Origin: Podarcis raffonei
Lineage: Eukaryota; Chordata; Lepidosauria; Squamata; Lacertidae
Length of the DNA stretch: 64,000 nucleotides
Direction of reading: 5' to 3'
NCBI RefSeq assembly: GCF_027172205.1
Contig: NC_070611.1
Span: 16,361,479-16,425,478, forward strand
Part shown: one piece after another, positions 25,241 through 37,148 of the stretch
Layout of the letters: each line of letters opens with the position of its first letter
Position numbering within the stretch: the first letter of the stretch is position 1
The notes under the pieces: generated by a model
Told to the model about the DNA's origin: nothing
Databases searched by the model: none
Seen by the model: only the letters and a program-made list of their open reading frames with translations
Program-made: the position numbers and the translations under genes

Positions 25241-26370
25241 TCCCCTTCTGAAAATCCTACTGGAAAGGTGATCAAGTGTGCTTGGGTGTGGACCCAATAC
25301 AAAGGTTTCACTAACGAGGTTGTGTGTGTTTTTTGGGGGGTGGGGGGATTGTTCAAAAATCTTGTTCTGCTAATGTGAATCTGGAGGGATTTTATGCATA
25401 GTGGAGAGTATTTGCTGTCTGTCGTTTTTCCTGTTTAATAACCATTCTTAGTCTTAGCATTGTGGAGAAGGAACTTCATAGCACCATCCTGTACATACCT
25501 ACTCTGAAGTAAGTCTCATTGTGTTCAGTCTAGTTTACTTCCAGGTAAGTGGGAAGTGGATTACATGTTTGCAGAGAAATACATAGGATCTGATCTCTTA
25601 TTTCCTCCTCTCTCCATTTAGTCCTTGATGCAGTGTAACTCGCATTGTCTGTGCCAAATTGGTGACCAGACAGGCATACACAGACACTCATTTATCACAG
25701 CAACAAATTTATAACTGTAAAATGTTATAAGAGCACTCATGACTGTTATTTGCCTCTGTTGTTGCTGGATGATCTATGACCAGTCTTACATTTCGGAGAC
25801 AAAATGAGGTTAACGCTTCTGTATGATCCTAGATGTGATGGTTGCAGCATCCCTCTGATTCTTTTTATAAACATGTAATTCTTGCAATTAATGGAGATGT
25901 CCTACCCCTCTTTATTCACTTGCCATTAATGTCCCCTAATGACTCTCCTTCTGTTTCCTTGACAGAATTCTTCCTTGTGGATATAGTATTGTGAATCTGG
26001 GGTTTTTACCATAGGGCTAATTTAAATGTGATGTGGGAGTTTGTGAGCAGCATGTACCATATTTAAAATGTGCCATCAGGCCCTGGACTGACTGCCCTCC
26101 ATGCTCACTGCTGAATTCACCTGAATTGGAAGGATTGTAAGAGAGCTTCCTGTTCTACCTGAGCTTTGCTTGAGCAGCAAGGTCTCTGGCTTGCTCCTTA
26201 ACCCCACTTCCAGGTTTATCCTCTGCATCTGACTTCAATCAAGGCTTGCTCCTTGACTCTTGCCACCTAGCTTCCCCTACAATTATGACTTCTCCTTGGT
26301 CCTGACTGGCTTGCTGGCCTCATGGCTTCTGGTTCCTAGCTGTTGGCTTGCCTTAGACCCACCTGGCACT

Positions 26371-26775
26371 GTTGTTGTCGTTTAGTCGTGTCCGACTCTT
26401 CGTGACCCCATGGACCAGAGCACGCCAGGCACTCCTGTCTTCCACCGCCTCCCGCAGTTTGGTCAAACTCATGCTGGTAGCTTCGAGAACACTATCCAAC
26501 CATCTCATCCTCTGTCGTCCCCTTCTCCTTGTGCCCTCCATCTTTCCCAACATCAGGGTCTTTTCCAGGGAGACTTCTCATGAGGTGGCCAAAATATTGG
26601 AGTTTCAGCTTCAGGATCTGTCCTTCCAGTGAGCACTCAGGGCTGATTTCCTTCAGAATGGATAGGTTTGATCTTCTTGCAGTCCATGGGACTCTCAAGA
26701 GTCTCCTCCAGCACCATAATTCAAAAGCACCAATTCTTCGGCGATCAGCCTTCTTTATGGTCCAGCTCTCACTGG
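26371..26775 (-). mobile_element. BovB (RTE) LINE fragment
   Basis: Second BovB 3' piece, about as long as the one at 6548 and closer to the family consensus. On the minus strand it encodes RVPWTARRSNLSILKEISPE, LQYFGHLMR and KLREAVEDRSAWRALVHGVT. 5'-truncated. Confidence 0.9.
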
Positions 26776-27138
26776 ACCAGCCTGGACTCTCAGTGGACCA
26801 GCTCTCCAGGCGAAATTAGAGCTCCCCGTAATGTTGTCCCCCTCCCCCAGATTAAAATTGTGTATGTTTGCCAAGACATTCAGGTACCCATATTTTGATA
26901 ACCAAGTTTCCTCCGACAACTGTCAACCCTGTTCTTAGGGAACTGCCATAGTAAATTCACCAAAAAGCTACCATAGAGATATCAACATTTTCAAAAATAG
27001 GGGGTCCGTGGTTTGGCTTTTGAAAAACAAGGGGCCTACAGTACTTAGCTAACTGGGAACCACAAGTATGTGCTGTAGTGATTCTATGGTTTCTAAAATA
27101 TAAGCTGAACTTTGCTATGGAAAGCAATAGCTATACTG

Positions 27139-27165
27139 TATTATTATTATTATTATTATTTATTT
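27139..27165 (+). repeat. (TTA)n tract acting as polypyrimidine region
   Basis: ATT/TTA triplet run directly before the acceptor ttatttcag (ending 27168), 8 bases upstream of the proposed start codon of the fibrinogen-like gene. Confidence 0.8.
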
Positions 27166-27176
27166 CAGTTACGAGA

Positions 27177-28601
27177 ATGAACCTGTGTTTCCAGATCAAG
27201 AGCATTGCGGGGTTTTTATTAATTCTGGATTTTCAGCAAGCCGGGACAAAGGTAGTAAACAAATACATTGTCACTTTTGTTGAAGCCCAAGGGCAGGGAA
27301 TTTTTTGTCCATTTGAGGGTCACATTGTTGTGGGGGACCTTCTGGGACTGGAGCCAGATGCAAAAGCAGGTAGAGCAAAGGACGTGGCTCTTAGCCAGGT
27401 AAGCAGGAGGCATTACCATGGTTCAGGGACACATTCCAGCAAGGTGGAGTGTGGAACAGGCCTGGGGAAGGGGGTGGTCTGGGAAGAGGGGATGTGTCTT
27501 AGGGAGGGTGAGAGAGAGTGGGGAATAGAGGCCTGGAGGACCACAGCTGATCCCCGATCCAGAGATTCCCCACCCCAGGTTGAAGCAGAAAAACCACATA
27601 TTGACGCTTTACTTCTTTGACTGGGCCTCCCTTTTACTGTCTGGCTGCGATGCCTCTGGCAGTATGGAAACAGCAGAGAATGGATCAGAGGAAATGTGGC
27701 AGAAGGAGTTGTTACGGCTAAAATCTGGGTGCGGGGCTACTCTGCCACCCAGCTCGTCGAACTAAGTCCGTGGGTCCCTGCGGAAGAAAATGAGCTCAGC
27801 CGGGCACAGGAGCAAACTGCAGAAGATCCAAGTTTATTGCGCAACAGGTTCAAGACGAGATTGAACAGCGAGAAAGGGGTGACATGAACTTTTGAAACTC
27901 CCTCCATGTCCCAGAATACAGTGCAAAATACATCCCAGTTACAAGATGAATACATTAAGGAGAGGTTGGGTTACACCGGATTAACATATGGAGGAGGGAG
28001 GGGGGAATATGCAGAGCTGGAGATATGCGCAGATAAGCGCTTCCTGAGTGCTGGTGATGGGAAGACAATGGTCCATGTATGCATAGTCTGCCACCTGGCA
28101 TTGCCCGGAGGAAAGGCTTGGCAGAGTGATTTGACAGGATTAGGGTCTTGACACCTTACTTGAGGGATTATGGAGGACAGGGGAGGTGTCATGGAGTCCT
28201 AGAGAAATTGAGCAAATTGGCACGTTGATTTTCTATGGATTTTATAGATTTTAGTCCCTTTTGACATTGACAATTGGGAATAAATGGATATATTGTAGCG
28301 AAGAAGAAGGTGAAGAAGACATGCCCCCCCCTTCCGTAACAGAGTTTATTCTGAATGCCAGTCTTCTCTAAAGAAGACTGCCTCTCAAGTTACCTAACTG
28401 GAGAAGAAATAACTTCCTTTCATCTGGAAATACCCCTTTAAAAACTCAGTTTGCCGGCTGTCCTCCAGGTGAAACTACTAGAGCAACAATCCCTAGCCTG
28501 ATCCCCTCCAACTGTTGGACTACAGCTGCCTGGCCATTGGCTGTGCTGCTGAAAATTTGAGTCCAACATCACCTGGAGGGCCATAGATTGGGGAAGGCTG
28601 A

Positions 28602-28660
<59 letters not shown>

Positions 28661-29052
28661 CAGTCTTGCGGCAAAAAGGTGCAAGGGAGTTGCAGATTTC
28701 CACCTTTTTGCAAAATAAAAGACAGCACTGGTGTAAGGTCTGCTTATCTCAAATATAAACTTTTGTACATCAGTCGGGGGGGAGATGTTTTTGCATGAAG
28801 ACACAGGAATGGTTTTTAACTTTGTACATAAGTAAAATTAGAAAATTTCGTTTTTACAACAGTAGTGTTTCCAGCGGTCTAATATAAACATAATTTGATC
28901 TCTGCAGGCACAACCACGGCGGGCAATTCAAGGTAGGTGTTCTGTTGTTGTTGTTGTTCATATTTTAATGATCATTAACCTTATTTTCATACAATGTGGG
29001 GGCACATCCCTGTTTGATAAAGTGTGTGACTGGGGCCTTGATTCACAATAGC

Positions 29053-29086
<34 letters not shown>

Positions 29087-32000
29087 TAATAATTAATTTA
29101 TTATTTATACCCCAGCCATCTGGCTGAGTTTCCCCAGCCACTCTGGGTGGCTTCCAATTGAGTGTTAAAAACAATACAGCATTAAATATCAAAAACTTCC
29201 CTAGACAGGGCTGCCTTCAGATGTCTTATAAAAGAAACTGAATGGAGAGTCATATAATTGTTTGTAGAGTTGGGAAGGTACCCCAGGGGTCATCTAGCCT
29301 AACCCCTGAAGTGCAGAGCCTCTTTATTTCCTGTAACCAGTTTTAAGAGGAAGCTAAGTGGTGAAAACACAGGAGACTTTGGTTATTGCGAAAAACTGGG
29401 CAAGATGTGACATAGTGGGGGGCGGGATTGTTTGTTTTTTAATTGTTATATAGTGTTTTGGTGGTTTTGATGGCCTTTGCAAGCATTGGTGGCTAGAGAT
29501 CTTATTCCTCGCATTGCTGTACACTTCAGTCAGAAAAGCAGCTGATAGCAGAGGTAATAAGGAAGGGAAAATAGCTGGAGAATGACTTCTTATTCTTCTC
29601 TGCATGTACTGCTGCAGATGAATGGCATTTCATTAACAGCACTTAATGGAAGCTATTCCTATGTGCTGCATTACTCTGAAATTAAGTACCGCTGTTTGAT
29701 CCTTCAAGGACTGGGGAGGAAACACACCCTGACACAGCCTGTGTGAAGTACAAAATATGGCCAATTCACAAAATTCCTGGCTCAGGTTTTTGCTTAAGTA
29801 TCGTCAGCCTTAAGAAAACAAGGTGGATCATTTGGGCCTGTGATCTTATCTGAGCTAGATACTGTTACAGCTGAAAAACTAGGAGCAAGAGGAGGCTACA
29901 AAACTGGTCTCTCACACTTTAAACCTTTGCATCTTTAACAGGAAGGTCTGGCAGGAGATTCTGCACACATTGGCTGAATATATTTCTAACTGAGAAACCT
30001 ACACTATTGGGGAAGAGTCTTTGGAAGTTCAGTTGAATGCATGAATTTCCATGTTTCTGAAACAAATCATGCTTGGCTCATCATAACCCATATGCATACC
30101 AGAATAGGTACTTATATAATTGGATGCAATTAGTAATTTTTGTCATTTGCTTCATCCCACTTCCCTCAAGCATAGCTAGGGATGGGGAAGAATTTATCTT
30201 CAGTTCACATATAAAGGTGAACCACAATTTCTAAAACAACAGAGGAACTGAAACACGTCCAGCCTTTGAAAATTGCACTCTATGAATTTTGCAGTGCCTA
30301 GTAATTTGTGCAAAAATGCATACGCTAAGGTTCGGTGTGCATAAAAGCATGTATTAGCAAAATAGCATGCAATTATAGGTTATATTTGGAGAAATGGATT
30401 GACTAAAATGTATGTATTAGGCAAAACAGCATATCAGCGTGTTATACTTGGAGAAATTAACACTTAAACGCTGATGCATTTTCATAAGGATTTTTTAAAA
30501 AGAAATTTTGTTGATATAAAAATGTAGAGAACTGAACTCAAGATGGGAAGAAACCCAGAGAAACTGAAACTGACAGATTTACACATCCCTAAGCCCAGCC
30601 ACCCACTTCCCTTGACTCTCATCAGGTACCACTGAGCTTTGCCCTTATTCCATCCGGTTCCTCCTTATTACCAACCAGCTTCTGCCCTTAATTCCAGGGT
30701 TCCATTTCGCTGTTCACACATTCTGAGCCACAGGAGTCTCATCAACCTTACTCATTCTTTCCATTACAGGACCTGATTGCACAGCAATATTTGCTGCCAA
30801 TGCATCTCTCCCCAGCGGAGTTTACAGGATCAAACCAAAGCATTTTCATAAGTCTTTTGAGGTAAGGTTTGGTTCTACAATTACATTCTAAGCCGCAGGT
30901 TTCATTTATGATGAAGTGTTATTGAGAGCACCTGTTTTTACATACGCCTTGTGTTCTGAACACCTGCATGATCTGGAGGTCTGGGCCTGTATACTGATGC
31001 ACACAGCTCTACCTCTTACTTCCATAATCTGATCCCAGAGAGGCATTGGAAACTTGAACTAATGTCCGGAATTGGGCTTGGCAGGGAGGAAGGAGAACTT
31101 TAATTCAGTCAATTGAGAGAGCTGGCAGGTGATGTACAACCTGCCTCCAAACTTCCTCTGAAAGGTCAAGTGTGCAGTTTAGGTGTACATCTGGAACCAC
31201 CATTGTCCTTGAATATTCAAGTTGTGTTTGTGGCCATATTTTATAAATTTCATCTGGTTTGCCAGGTCTGGCCATACCTGATGAAGGCAATTCTGACTCG
31301 TACCCTAATTGCATCCAAGTTGGTTACAATGTTCTTTCCATAGGGGTGTCTTTAAAGACATTTTGGAAACTCCAGTTGGTTCAAAATAGTCATAAGATTG
31401 TTGGTTAGTACAGCATGGCTGAATCATATTACACTGACCCAACACCAGGTTCACTGGTTACCTATTGGTTTCTGGCTTTAGATTAAAGTGCTGAAACTAA
31501 CCTGAAAAGTCCTAAACAGCCTCAGGTTACCTTAAGGCCTGCCTTTGTGCATACAGGTGAGCTCTAGACTGTTGTCTCTGGTCAGACTTTGCAGGAGTTT
31601 TGATGGGCGAGTGCCAGGATGGTGGTGCCACAGCTCACACACTCCTAAGGAAAGCCATTTGGCTCCTTTTGCCCACTTTTGATAGTCAATTGTGTTCAGG
31701 ATCCTGTAATTCAGATCGGTTACCTACCAACGTAAATTTCTAGGTATTCTGTGAAAAGAGATACAATGGTGGATGGACTATTATCCAGCGACGCAACGGA
31801 CAAGGGGTGTATGGTGGACCTGAGAACTTTCGGAGGTGGATGTCTGAATACGAAAAAGGATTTGGCCATGTTGATTGTAAGTAATTATTCCCCTCAACTA
31901 AAATCTTTTGATCTGTGGACTTACCTTTAGACGTCACAATATGTGCACAAATGGATCTTATTGATTGATTTCAACAACCAACCTACATGTGCAGAATTTC

Positions 32001-35000
32001 TCAAAGGTCTCAGACAGAGGTCTTTTACCCCGTCCCATTTTGCCACCTGATTATTTTCAAGAGGTGGCAAGGATTGAACCTGGGATCTTCCACATTCAAA
32101 AGCCTCTGCTATGATCCTTTCCCATGTATGCACAAGTAGAAAATAAATGTAAAGGTACCCCTGACCGTTAGGTCCAGTCACGGACGACTCTGGGGTTGTA
32201 GCACTCATCTCGCTTTACAGGCTGAGCGAGCTGGCGTTTATCCGCAGACAGTTTTTCCGGTCATATGGCCAGCATGACTAAGCCACTTCTGGCAAACCAG
32301 AGCAGCACACAGAAATGCCATTTACCTTCCTACCAGAGCGGTACCTATTTATCTACTTGCACTTTGATGTGCTTTCGAACTGCTAGGTTGGCAGGAGCTG
32401 GGACTGAACAATGGGAGCTCACCCCGTTGCGGGGATTTGAACTGCCGACCTTCCAATAGAAAAGCTCTAGGCTCTGTGGTTTAGACCACTGTGCCACCCG
32501 TGTCCCTAAGTAGAAAGTAGGAAGCTAGAAACTGTTGTAGCTCTCAAAACTGCAGCCGTTTATTTCCTTGCATTCAAGATGATGTACAGTTGGCGATGGA
32601 TACATGAAAACGCAATTTTATATTTTCCAGTTGAACATTGGCTAGGGCTTGTCTACATTCATGCTCTGACCCACCAGAGAGACAAAAAATGCGAGCTCCG
32701 AGTGGACATGAGAAACTGCGAAGGGAAGAAAGGCTATGCTGTATACAAGACCTTCGAAATTGGCAACGAAGATGAAAAATACCGCCTTTCTTTGGGAAAA
32801 TACAGAGGGAATGTGGGTAAGAGATTCAGTGATGTGTGCAACAACTCCCATGTTTACCAGTTTAGCATCTCTCAAAATCGGGTCCAGAACCAAGTAAGCT
32901 GAAAAACAAAGGCATTATTGGTGGGTTTCACCCCTGGAATAAAATTCTGATTTTCCTGAAGCAGCTTCTCAGGCAGGATTAACCTTCCAGAGCCATTGTA
33001 GCCACTTAGAGTCACACTGGCCTGGCAGCAGTGCATTCATGGTTTTAAATAAATACAGCTGCCTTTAGATAGGTGTGTAGTGGCTGGATAGAAGCATAAT
33101 TTTAGCAATACGTCAAAAGAAGTATCAGTGCATTTTGCAATTGAAAATAATTTTAATACAAAGGGGAAATGTACATGTGTCAGAGCTGCCCGAGGTCCCA
33201 GCTCACAAAGGACCAACGCCGGTTCGTTGTTATGTACGAAAGTCTTTATTGAAGTTCAGTTTCACTTTCACAGCCGCAGCGTGCAGCTCTACGTCTCAAA
33301 CTCTAGACCGCTGAAGCTCCGTCTGAATCTCCTCCCCCCAGACACCAGTTTAAGATTCTAGCCTTGCTCCACCTCTTCCTTTGCTCTTTCCTCCTCTGGT
33401 TCCGCCTGTCCGTCGGGGTCTCGCCCTTCCTAGACTCTTCTGACGCTGAGTCCCCTGAGTCTTCCCCCTGCCTCCGGCGGGCTTTAGGACCTGGTTCCCA
33501 ATCCGGGTTTTCTGCTGTCCCGCGTGCCTGTACATTCGAACTTGGCGCGCGCGCCCAGCCGGCAACTTTCCTCCTGACCATTGCACTGCTGCTGTCACTG
33601 CTTCCCCCTTTCGGGGAGGCTAGCTGGAACTGACCTCCCCTCTGTTCCCCCACTCTCCGATGGAGGCGTGGTCAGCCCTGACTCATCTTCTCTCCCCGCT
33701 GGAGGAGACGCTGGTCCTGGCACATGTGACTCTTCCCCCCCACTACGCTCTGGTGGGGAAGCTGGTCCTGATCCCCCGCTGCTCCCTTGGGAGTCCCCGC
33801 TGGCCCCTTGTTTCTGGTGCGTCCCCCCTGGGACCCCCCTTGCCCTGACCATCGGCGCCCCCTTCTGGGAATCTTCTGATTCGCTGGAGAAGCTCATGGA
33901 ATCTCTCGGGTCACTGTCATACTCCCCTACGCTGCCCTCAGATTCTTCCCCTTCGCTCTCCATTTCCTCTCTCCCCTGTGCTTCTGCTCCTGAGTCCCTG
34001 ACAACATGTAACTCATATATGGTCCTTACCCAACTGCACTTTCAAAATCGATTTTGATCCAGGGAATACCTCTTCTAATGGGGGAGGTAATTTTTGCTGA
34101 TTCCCCCTCCCCCTAACACCCCCTAGAAAAACAGCTTACATGATCTGGGGAACCCCCCCTCCCCAGTGGAAAATGGAGAGGGTCTGCAGGGTAAAAAGGG
34201 ATGTCCCTCTGAAAATCATCTTCTGGATCAAAATACTTCAATGAGTCCAATGGCCCCAGCTGGGCTCTATCTGTGCGAAGTTTTTATATTTGGTAAAAAT
34301 AAGAATTACAGTGGTACCTTGGGTTACATACGCTTCAGGTTACAGACTCTGCTAACCCAGAAATAGTACCTCGGGTTAAGAACTTTGCTTCAAGATGAGA
34401 ACAGAAATCATGCTCCGGTGGCAGCAGGAGGCCCCATTAGCTAAAGTGGTGCTTCAGGTTAAGAACAGTTTCAGGTTAAGAACGGACCTCCGGAACGAAT
34501 TAAGTACTTAACCCGAGGTACCACTGTATACGATTATTTTAAAGGGGGGAGAACAAAGAGTGTGGATATACAGTATTGTAAAGGTGACTGTCCCAGTTGC
34601 TTCCATTTTAGATGCTACACAGGTTCTGGCAGTTGATAAGGGACATCTTACCACTTCTACGCCTTCAGTTCATGTGTGAGAAGCTTTTGGCCCTTTAATG
34701 TTGCTTCCCTACATCTCTCATCAACCTTTAATAACCATGCTTGCTCGACCTAATGAGCCTTGTAGTTCAGTAACTTCTGAAGGACTGAAGGTTCCCCACA
34801 CTTGCTTCAGCCCATACTCTTCTTCTTGTTTTTCTTCAGATAACCAAACAATACAAATTTAGGGTTGCGTTGAAGCAAATACCTGGTAATTTGATTCACA
34901 CTATATTTTGCAAGGGCATTTTAGTTACCATGAGGCAGTTTCAGAGCCAAGTGGAGAATGGCAGCTGCTCTAGACTGACACCTCCTAATCGCAACGTGGT

Positions 35001-35578
35001 TAAGATTGTAAAAAGGTGTGTTCAATACAAGGAGTTCAATACAATTTGTAAAAGCTTCAAGAACAGCCTGCTGTTCTTTTAAAAATGTATGTTGACATCC
35101 CCAGGGTTATGGGGATTCTTTGATTTTACCAAAAATATAAAAGCATAAATACTGTGGACAATGCTGGAAGAAACACAAATTATACCAGTAAGCCAATAAG
35201 AATTTGCCTCTCTTTGCCCCAAATGCCCTGATGCAGGCAATTAAAGAGTCTAAAATTTAGGGGTTTTTTTTTCTTGGTTTAGGAGATGCATTCAGAGGAC
35301 GTGAACCCTCTGAGAATCAAGATGGCAATTTCTTCAGTGCGGTTGATAGTGACAATGACGACTGTGGCCCATGTTTTGTGGGCGATGAGGCATTCGACAG
35401 CTGCGCTGGCGAGCTCTACGGTTCTGGGTGGTGGTTCAGTAACTGCGGCATGGCGGATCTCAACGGGATGTGGCATCCCAAAGACAGCTGTAGAGGTTGG
35501 GTATCTGGTGTGTACTGGAAAACATGGAGTAATATTGATTCACTGCTATTTAGTGAACTCAAGATAAAATGTGCTTAG
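27177..35578 (+). CDS. Secreted fibrinogen-like protein (FGL1-like)
   Basis: Six coding exons join in frame to 268 residues: 27177-27251, 28908-28932, 30770-30861, 31744-31876, 32631-32816, 35283-35578. Exon 1 is the least certain. It opens MNLCFQIKSIAGFLLIL, a signal-peptide-like stretch, follows an acceptor at 27168, and ends on a phase-0 donor that matches exon 2. Exons 3-6 form a complete fibrinogen C-terminal domain: PDCTAIFAAN, GGWTIIQRR, ENFRRWMSEYEKGFG, a DSDNDDC calcium-site-like motif, and GSGWWFSNCGMADLNGMW. There is almost no coiled-coil or linker before the domain, so it should be a small secreted lectin- or ligand-like protein. Partner and role are unknown. It lies between SELENOO and TUBGCP6, where mammals have no such gene that I know of. 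Reptile and bird genes named fibrinogen-like 1-like may be orthologues. Confidence 0.9.
27690..28152 (-). mobile_element. Possible LTR fragment (fossil)
   Basis: On the minus strand, an AATAAACTTGG segment near 27835 followed by a C/T-rich stretch resembles an LTR R-U5 boundary. The segment may begin tgtcaagaccc at about 28152. No target duplication or partner LTR was found, so this is tentative. Lies in intron 1 of the fibrinogen-like gene. Confidence 0.3.
28604..28655. repeat. (GA)n microsatellite
   Basis: About 25 GA units, next to a degraded hAT-like foldback piece (28480-28590). Confidence 0.95.
29054..29260. repeat. (TAA)n tract and LINE-tail-like repeat
   Basis: A TAA run (29054-29090) leads into ttatttataccccagccatctggctgagtttccccagcc ending near ctgccttcagatgtct. 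This is a frequent reptile LINE 3' segment; the family is uncertain. A SINE-tail-like piece follows at 29252-29320. Confidence 0.5.
30170..30600. repeat. Possible old DNA-transposon remnant
   Basis: The ends ctagggatggg (30176) and acatccctaag (30584) are roughly inverted. Two diverged internal copies of a gcaaaa-agcat ... ttggagaaat unit are visible near 30355-30400 and 30420-30465. No target duplication found. Confidence 0.35.
31360..31640 (+). mobile_element. L2-like LINE ORF2 C-terminal fragment
   Basis: ccagttggttcaaaatagtc, then ggttacctattggtttctgg and attaaagtgctg encode a degraded version of the LHWLPI-FKVL motif at the end of L2/CR1-superfamily ORF2. Frames are disrupted; intronic. 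Confidence 0.5.
32143..32507 (-). mobile_element. tRNA-derived squamate SINE
   Basis: Flanked by the exact 9-base duplication aagtagaaa (32134-32142 and 32508-32516). On the minus strand the tRNA-like head is near 32500, with an A-box-like tggcacagtgg and a B-box-like ggttcaaatcc. The tail ends in ggtacctttaca. Intronic in the fibrinogen-like gene. Confidence 0.88.
33178..34003 (-). mobile_element. Solo LTR of an LTR retroelement (fossil)
   Basis: 826 bp bounded by TGTCAG...CTGACA on the minus strand and flanked by an exact 5-bp duplication acatg (33173-33177 and 34004-34008). A minus-strand AATAAA near 33250 fits the LTR polyadenylation signal. No internal retroviral or Gypsy genes lie beside it, so this is a solo LTR left by recombination. 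Family (Gypsy or endogenous retrovirus) is not determined. The intact duplication suggests a moderately young insertion. Open frames inside it are low-complexity and not taken as genes. Confidence 0.85.
34309..34526 (-). mobile_element. Tigger/pogo-like MITE
   Basis: Inverted-orientation copy of the family at 8210, flanked by TA (34307-34308, 34527-34528), in the last intron of the fibrinogen-like gene. Confidence 0.87.
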
Positions 35579-37148
35579 CTGTAACAATGTCAGACTCTCC
35601 AGCCTGAGATGGCTTGCGAGTTTGTTTCCCTTTCTGCAGCAATTTTAGTACTAAACCATCCCTGTGTTACTATGAATGTCAACCGCTTAGTAGCAAATCG
35701 CTGCGTATGCAACATATAATCAAGTAGCAAGTCTGACTGATCTAAGAAAGGAAGTTTCTGCTAATTGATTGTTGAAGACTTTCTAGTTTTTCAGTAGACG
35801 TAGTCCCTCCTTCCCCTCCCTTTTTGCCAAAACCATTTCAGTAATAAGGAACATATATTTTAATGCAGTCATAATCCTAGACGTACTTCTACTGTCCCCT
35901 GTAGAACAAATTAGATAGGAACCCACCCATATTTCCATCAAACCCCAATGCAAAGAGAGAGGATGAAAAAGGGGGAAGTAAAATTAAAGACCTTGCTTAG
36001 TAACAGGCAAGACAGTAGAGACGTGTCATCTGTGCCTCAGCAGTGCAACAGCTCCCCACCAGTTAATTTCCCTCTTTGATTATTCCCCAAATAGTTGCAC
36101 CAAATTTCAAAGTTTATGGAATTTCCCCTCCTGGCAAAAACCAGCCGTTTTGTGTGCTGCTTGGATGAACATCTCGCTCCCCCACCATTTTCTTCCTGGG
36201 CAAAAGAATTGCAGGCTTCTTTGCTGCTAGGACTGCACACAAGAACCAAGCTAGTTTTTTGTGTGTTTTTTAAGTGGGTAGGGGTGTTTTATTACTGTTG
36301 CTTGATATCTGCTCAGCTTTGTATGCTTTGCCCAGCTGAAGGGAGGCCACAAAATCCTCACCTACTGCCCCTAGATAGAATAAAAGTGTGTTGTTACCAA
36401 AGCTAAGAGAATTTAGAATTTGGGTTTTACAACTAAATGGGCTGGAGGATTTTAGGAGACAATGTCATTAACTCTGATTGCTGTTGTCAATGCAATGATT
36501 AGCGCAATCCATTAAACATGAATTGGTTTATGCAATGCAATTTATATCACATTCCTTTGTTGCTTTATTTCCTTCAATTTTCAGAATGTGCAATTTGCTT
36601 TTTTTCAGATTTCATAAGGCCGTTAAGCTTTGTACACCAATAAACCGATTGATTCATTCCAGTTATAACCTTGAGTCTGTGGCCATCACTAGTTGTGCTT
36701 TAACTTCCTGTTCCACTGGGTTGCTGCTCTTATTCTCAATCTGTTTCCTGAGAGTGATATTAGTAATACACACTGCTGACGACCAAGTGGTATGTTTCTG
36801 CTTTGCTTTTTATTTCTTACACATTTACATGAGAAGATTTCACAATGCTACTAGGAAAAATATACACATTAACAAATTTACACTAATGCACATATTGCTG
36901 TATCGGCACTTGGCAGCATGCTTTGCAGCACAGAGGAGAATAAAAACTTCTACCATGCTAAGCAGGGCGGAATGACGTTATCTTCCTAGTTATGATGATA
37001 TTTTCCATGGATCCCGTTCTATCCTTCAATTGTCTTTGATAAGCATGCTTTTCTTTACAGAAGCGTCTTGGCACTGGCAGCTTTCGATGTGCCACAGTTA
37101 ATGAAAGCACGTTGCTGAGTCTGTGTTTGCGAAGCATTTTAAGAAAGC
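35579..37148. other. Convergent 3' region of fibrinogen-like gene and TUBGCP6
   Basis: No repeat or exon recognised. A plus-strand AATAAA at 36379-36384 could end the fibrinogen-like mRNA. A minus-strand AATAAA at 36564-36569 could end TUBGCP6. If both are used the two 3' UTRs end about 180 bases apart. Confidence 0.5.

Larger units (their letters stand above)
22670..27168. other. Intergenic between SELENOO and the fibrinogen-like gene
   Basis: Contains the end of the SELENOO 3' UTR, an old amniote repeat at 24950-25240 and a BovB piece at 26371. No coding exon is recognised. A non-coding first exon of the fibrinogen-like gene is expected somewhere here but could not be placed. Confidence 0.45.

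Noticed and set aside
27078-27620. 180-codon open frame treated as one gene
   Set aside because: Only 27177-27251 fits as an exon. The leucine run before it is the TTA repeat and the part after it is intron past a GT donor.
28438-28804. Frames rich in SLSLSL
   Set aside because: Translation of the (GA)n microsatellite.
32817-32901. Longer exon 5 of the fibrinogen-like gene using the donor at 32894
   Set aside because: The frame would not join the last exon. The donor at 32817 restores the phase and the conserved G-D-A-F junction.
33303-34057. Open frames of 116-158 codons, Ser/Gly/Glu- or Pro-rich
   Set aside because: They fall within the solo LTR and are low-complexity; no domain recognised.
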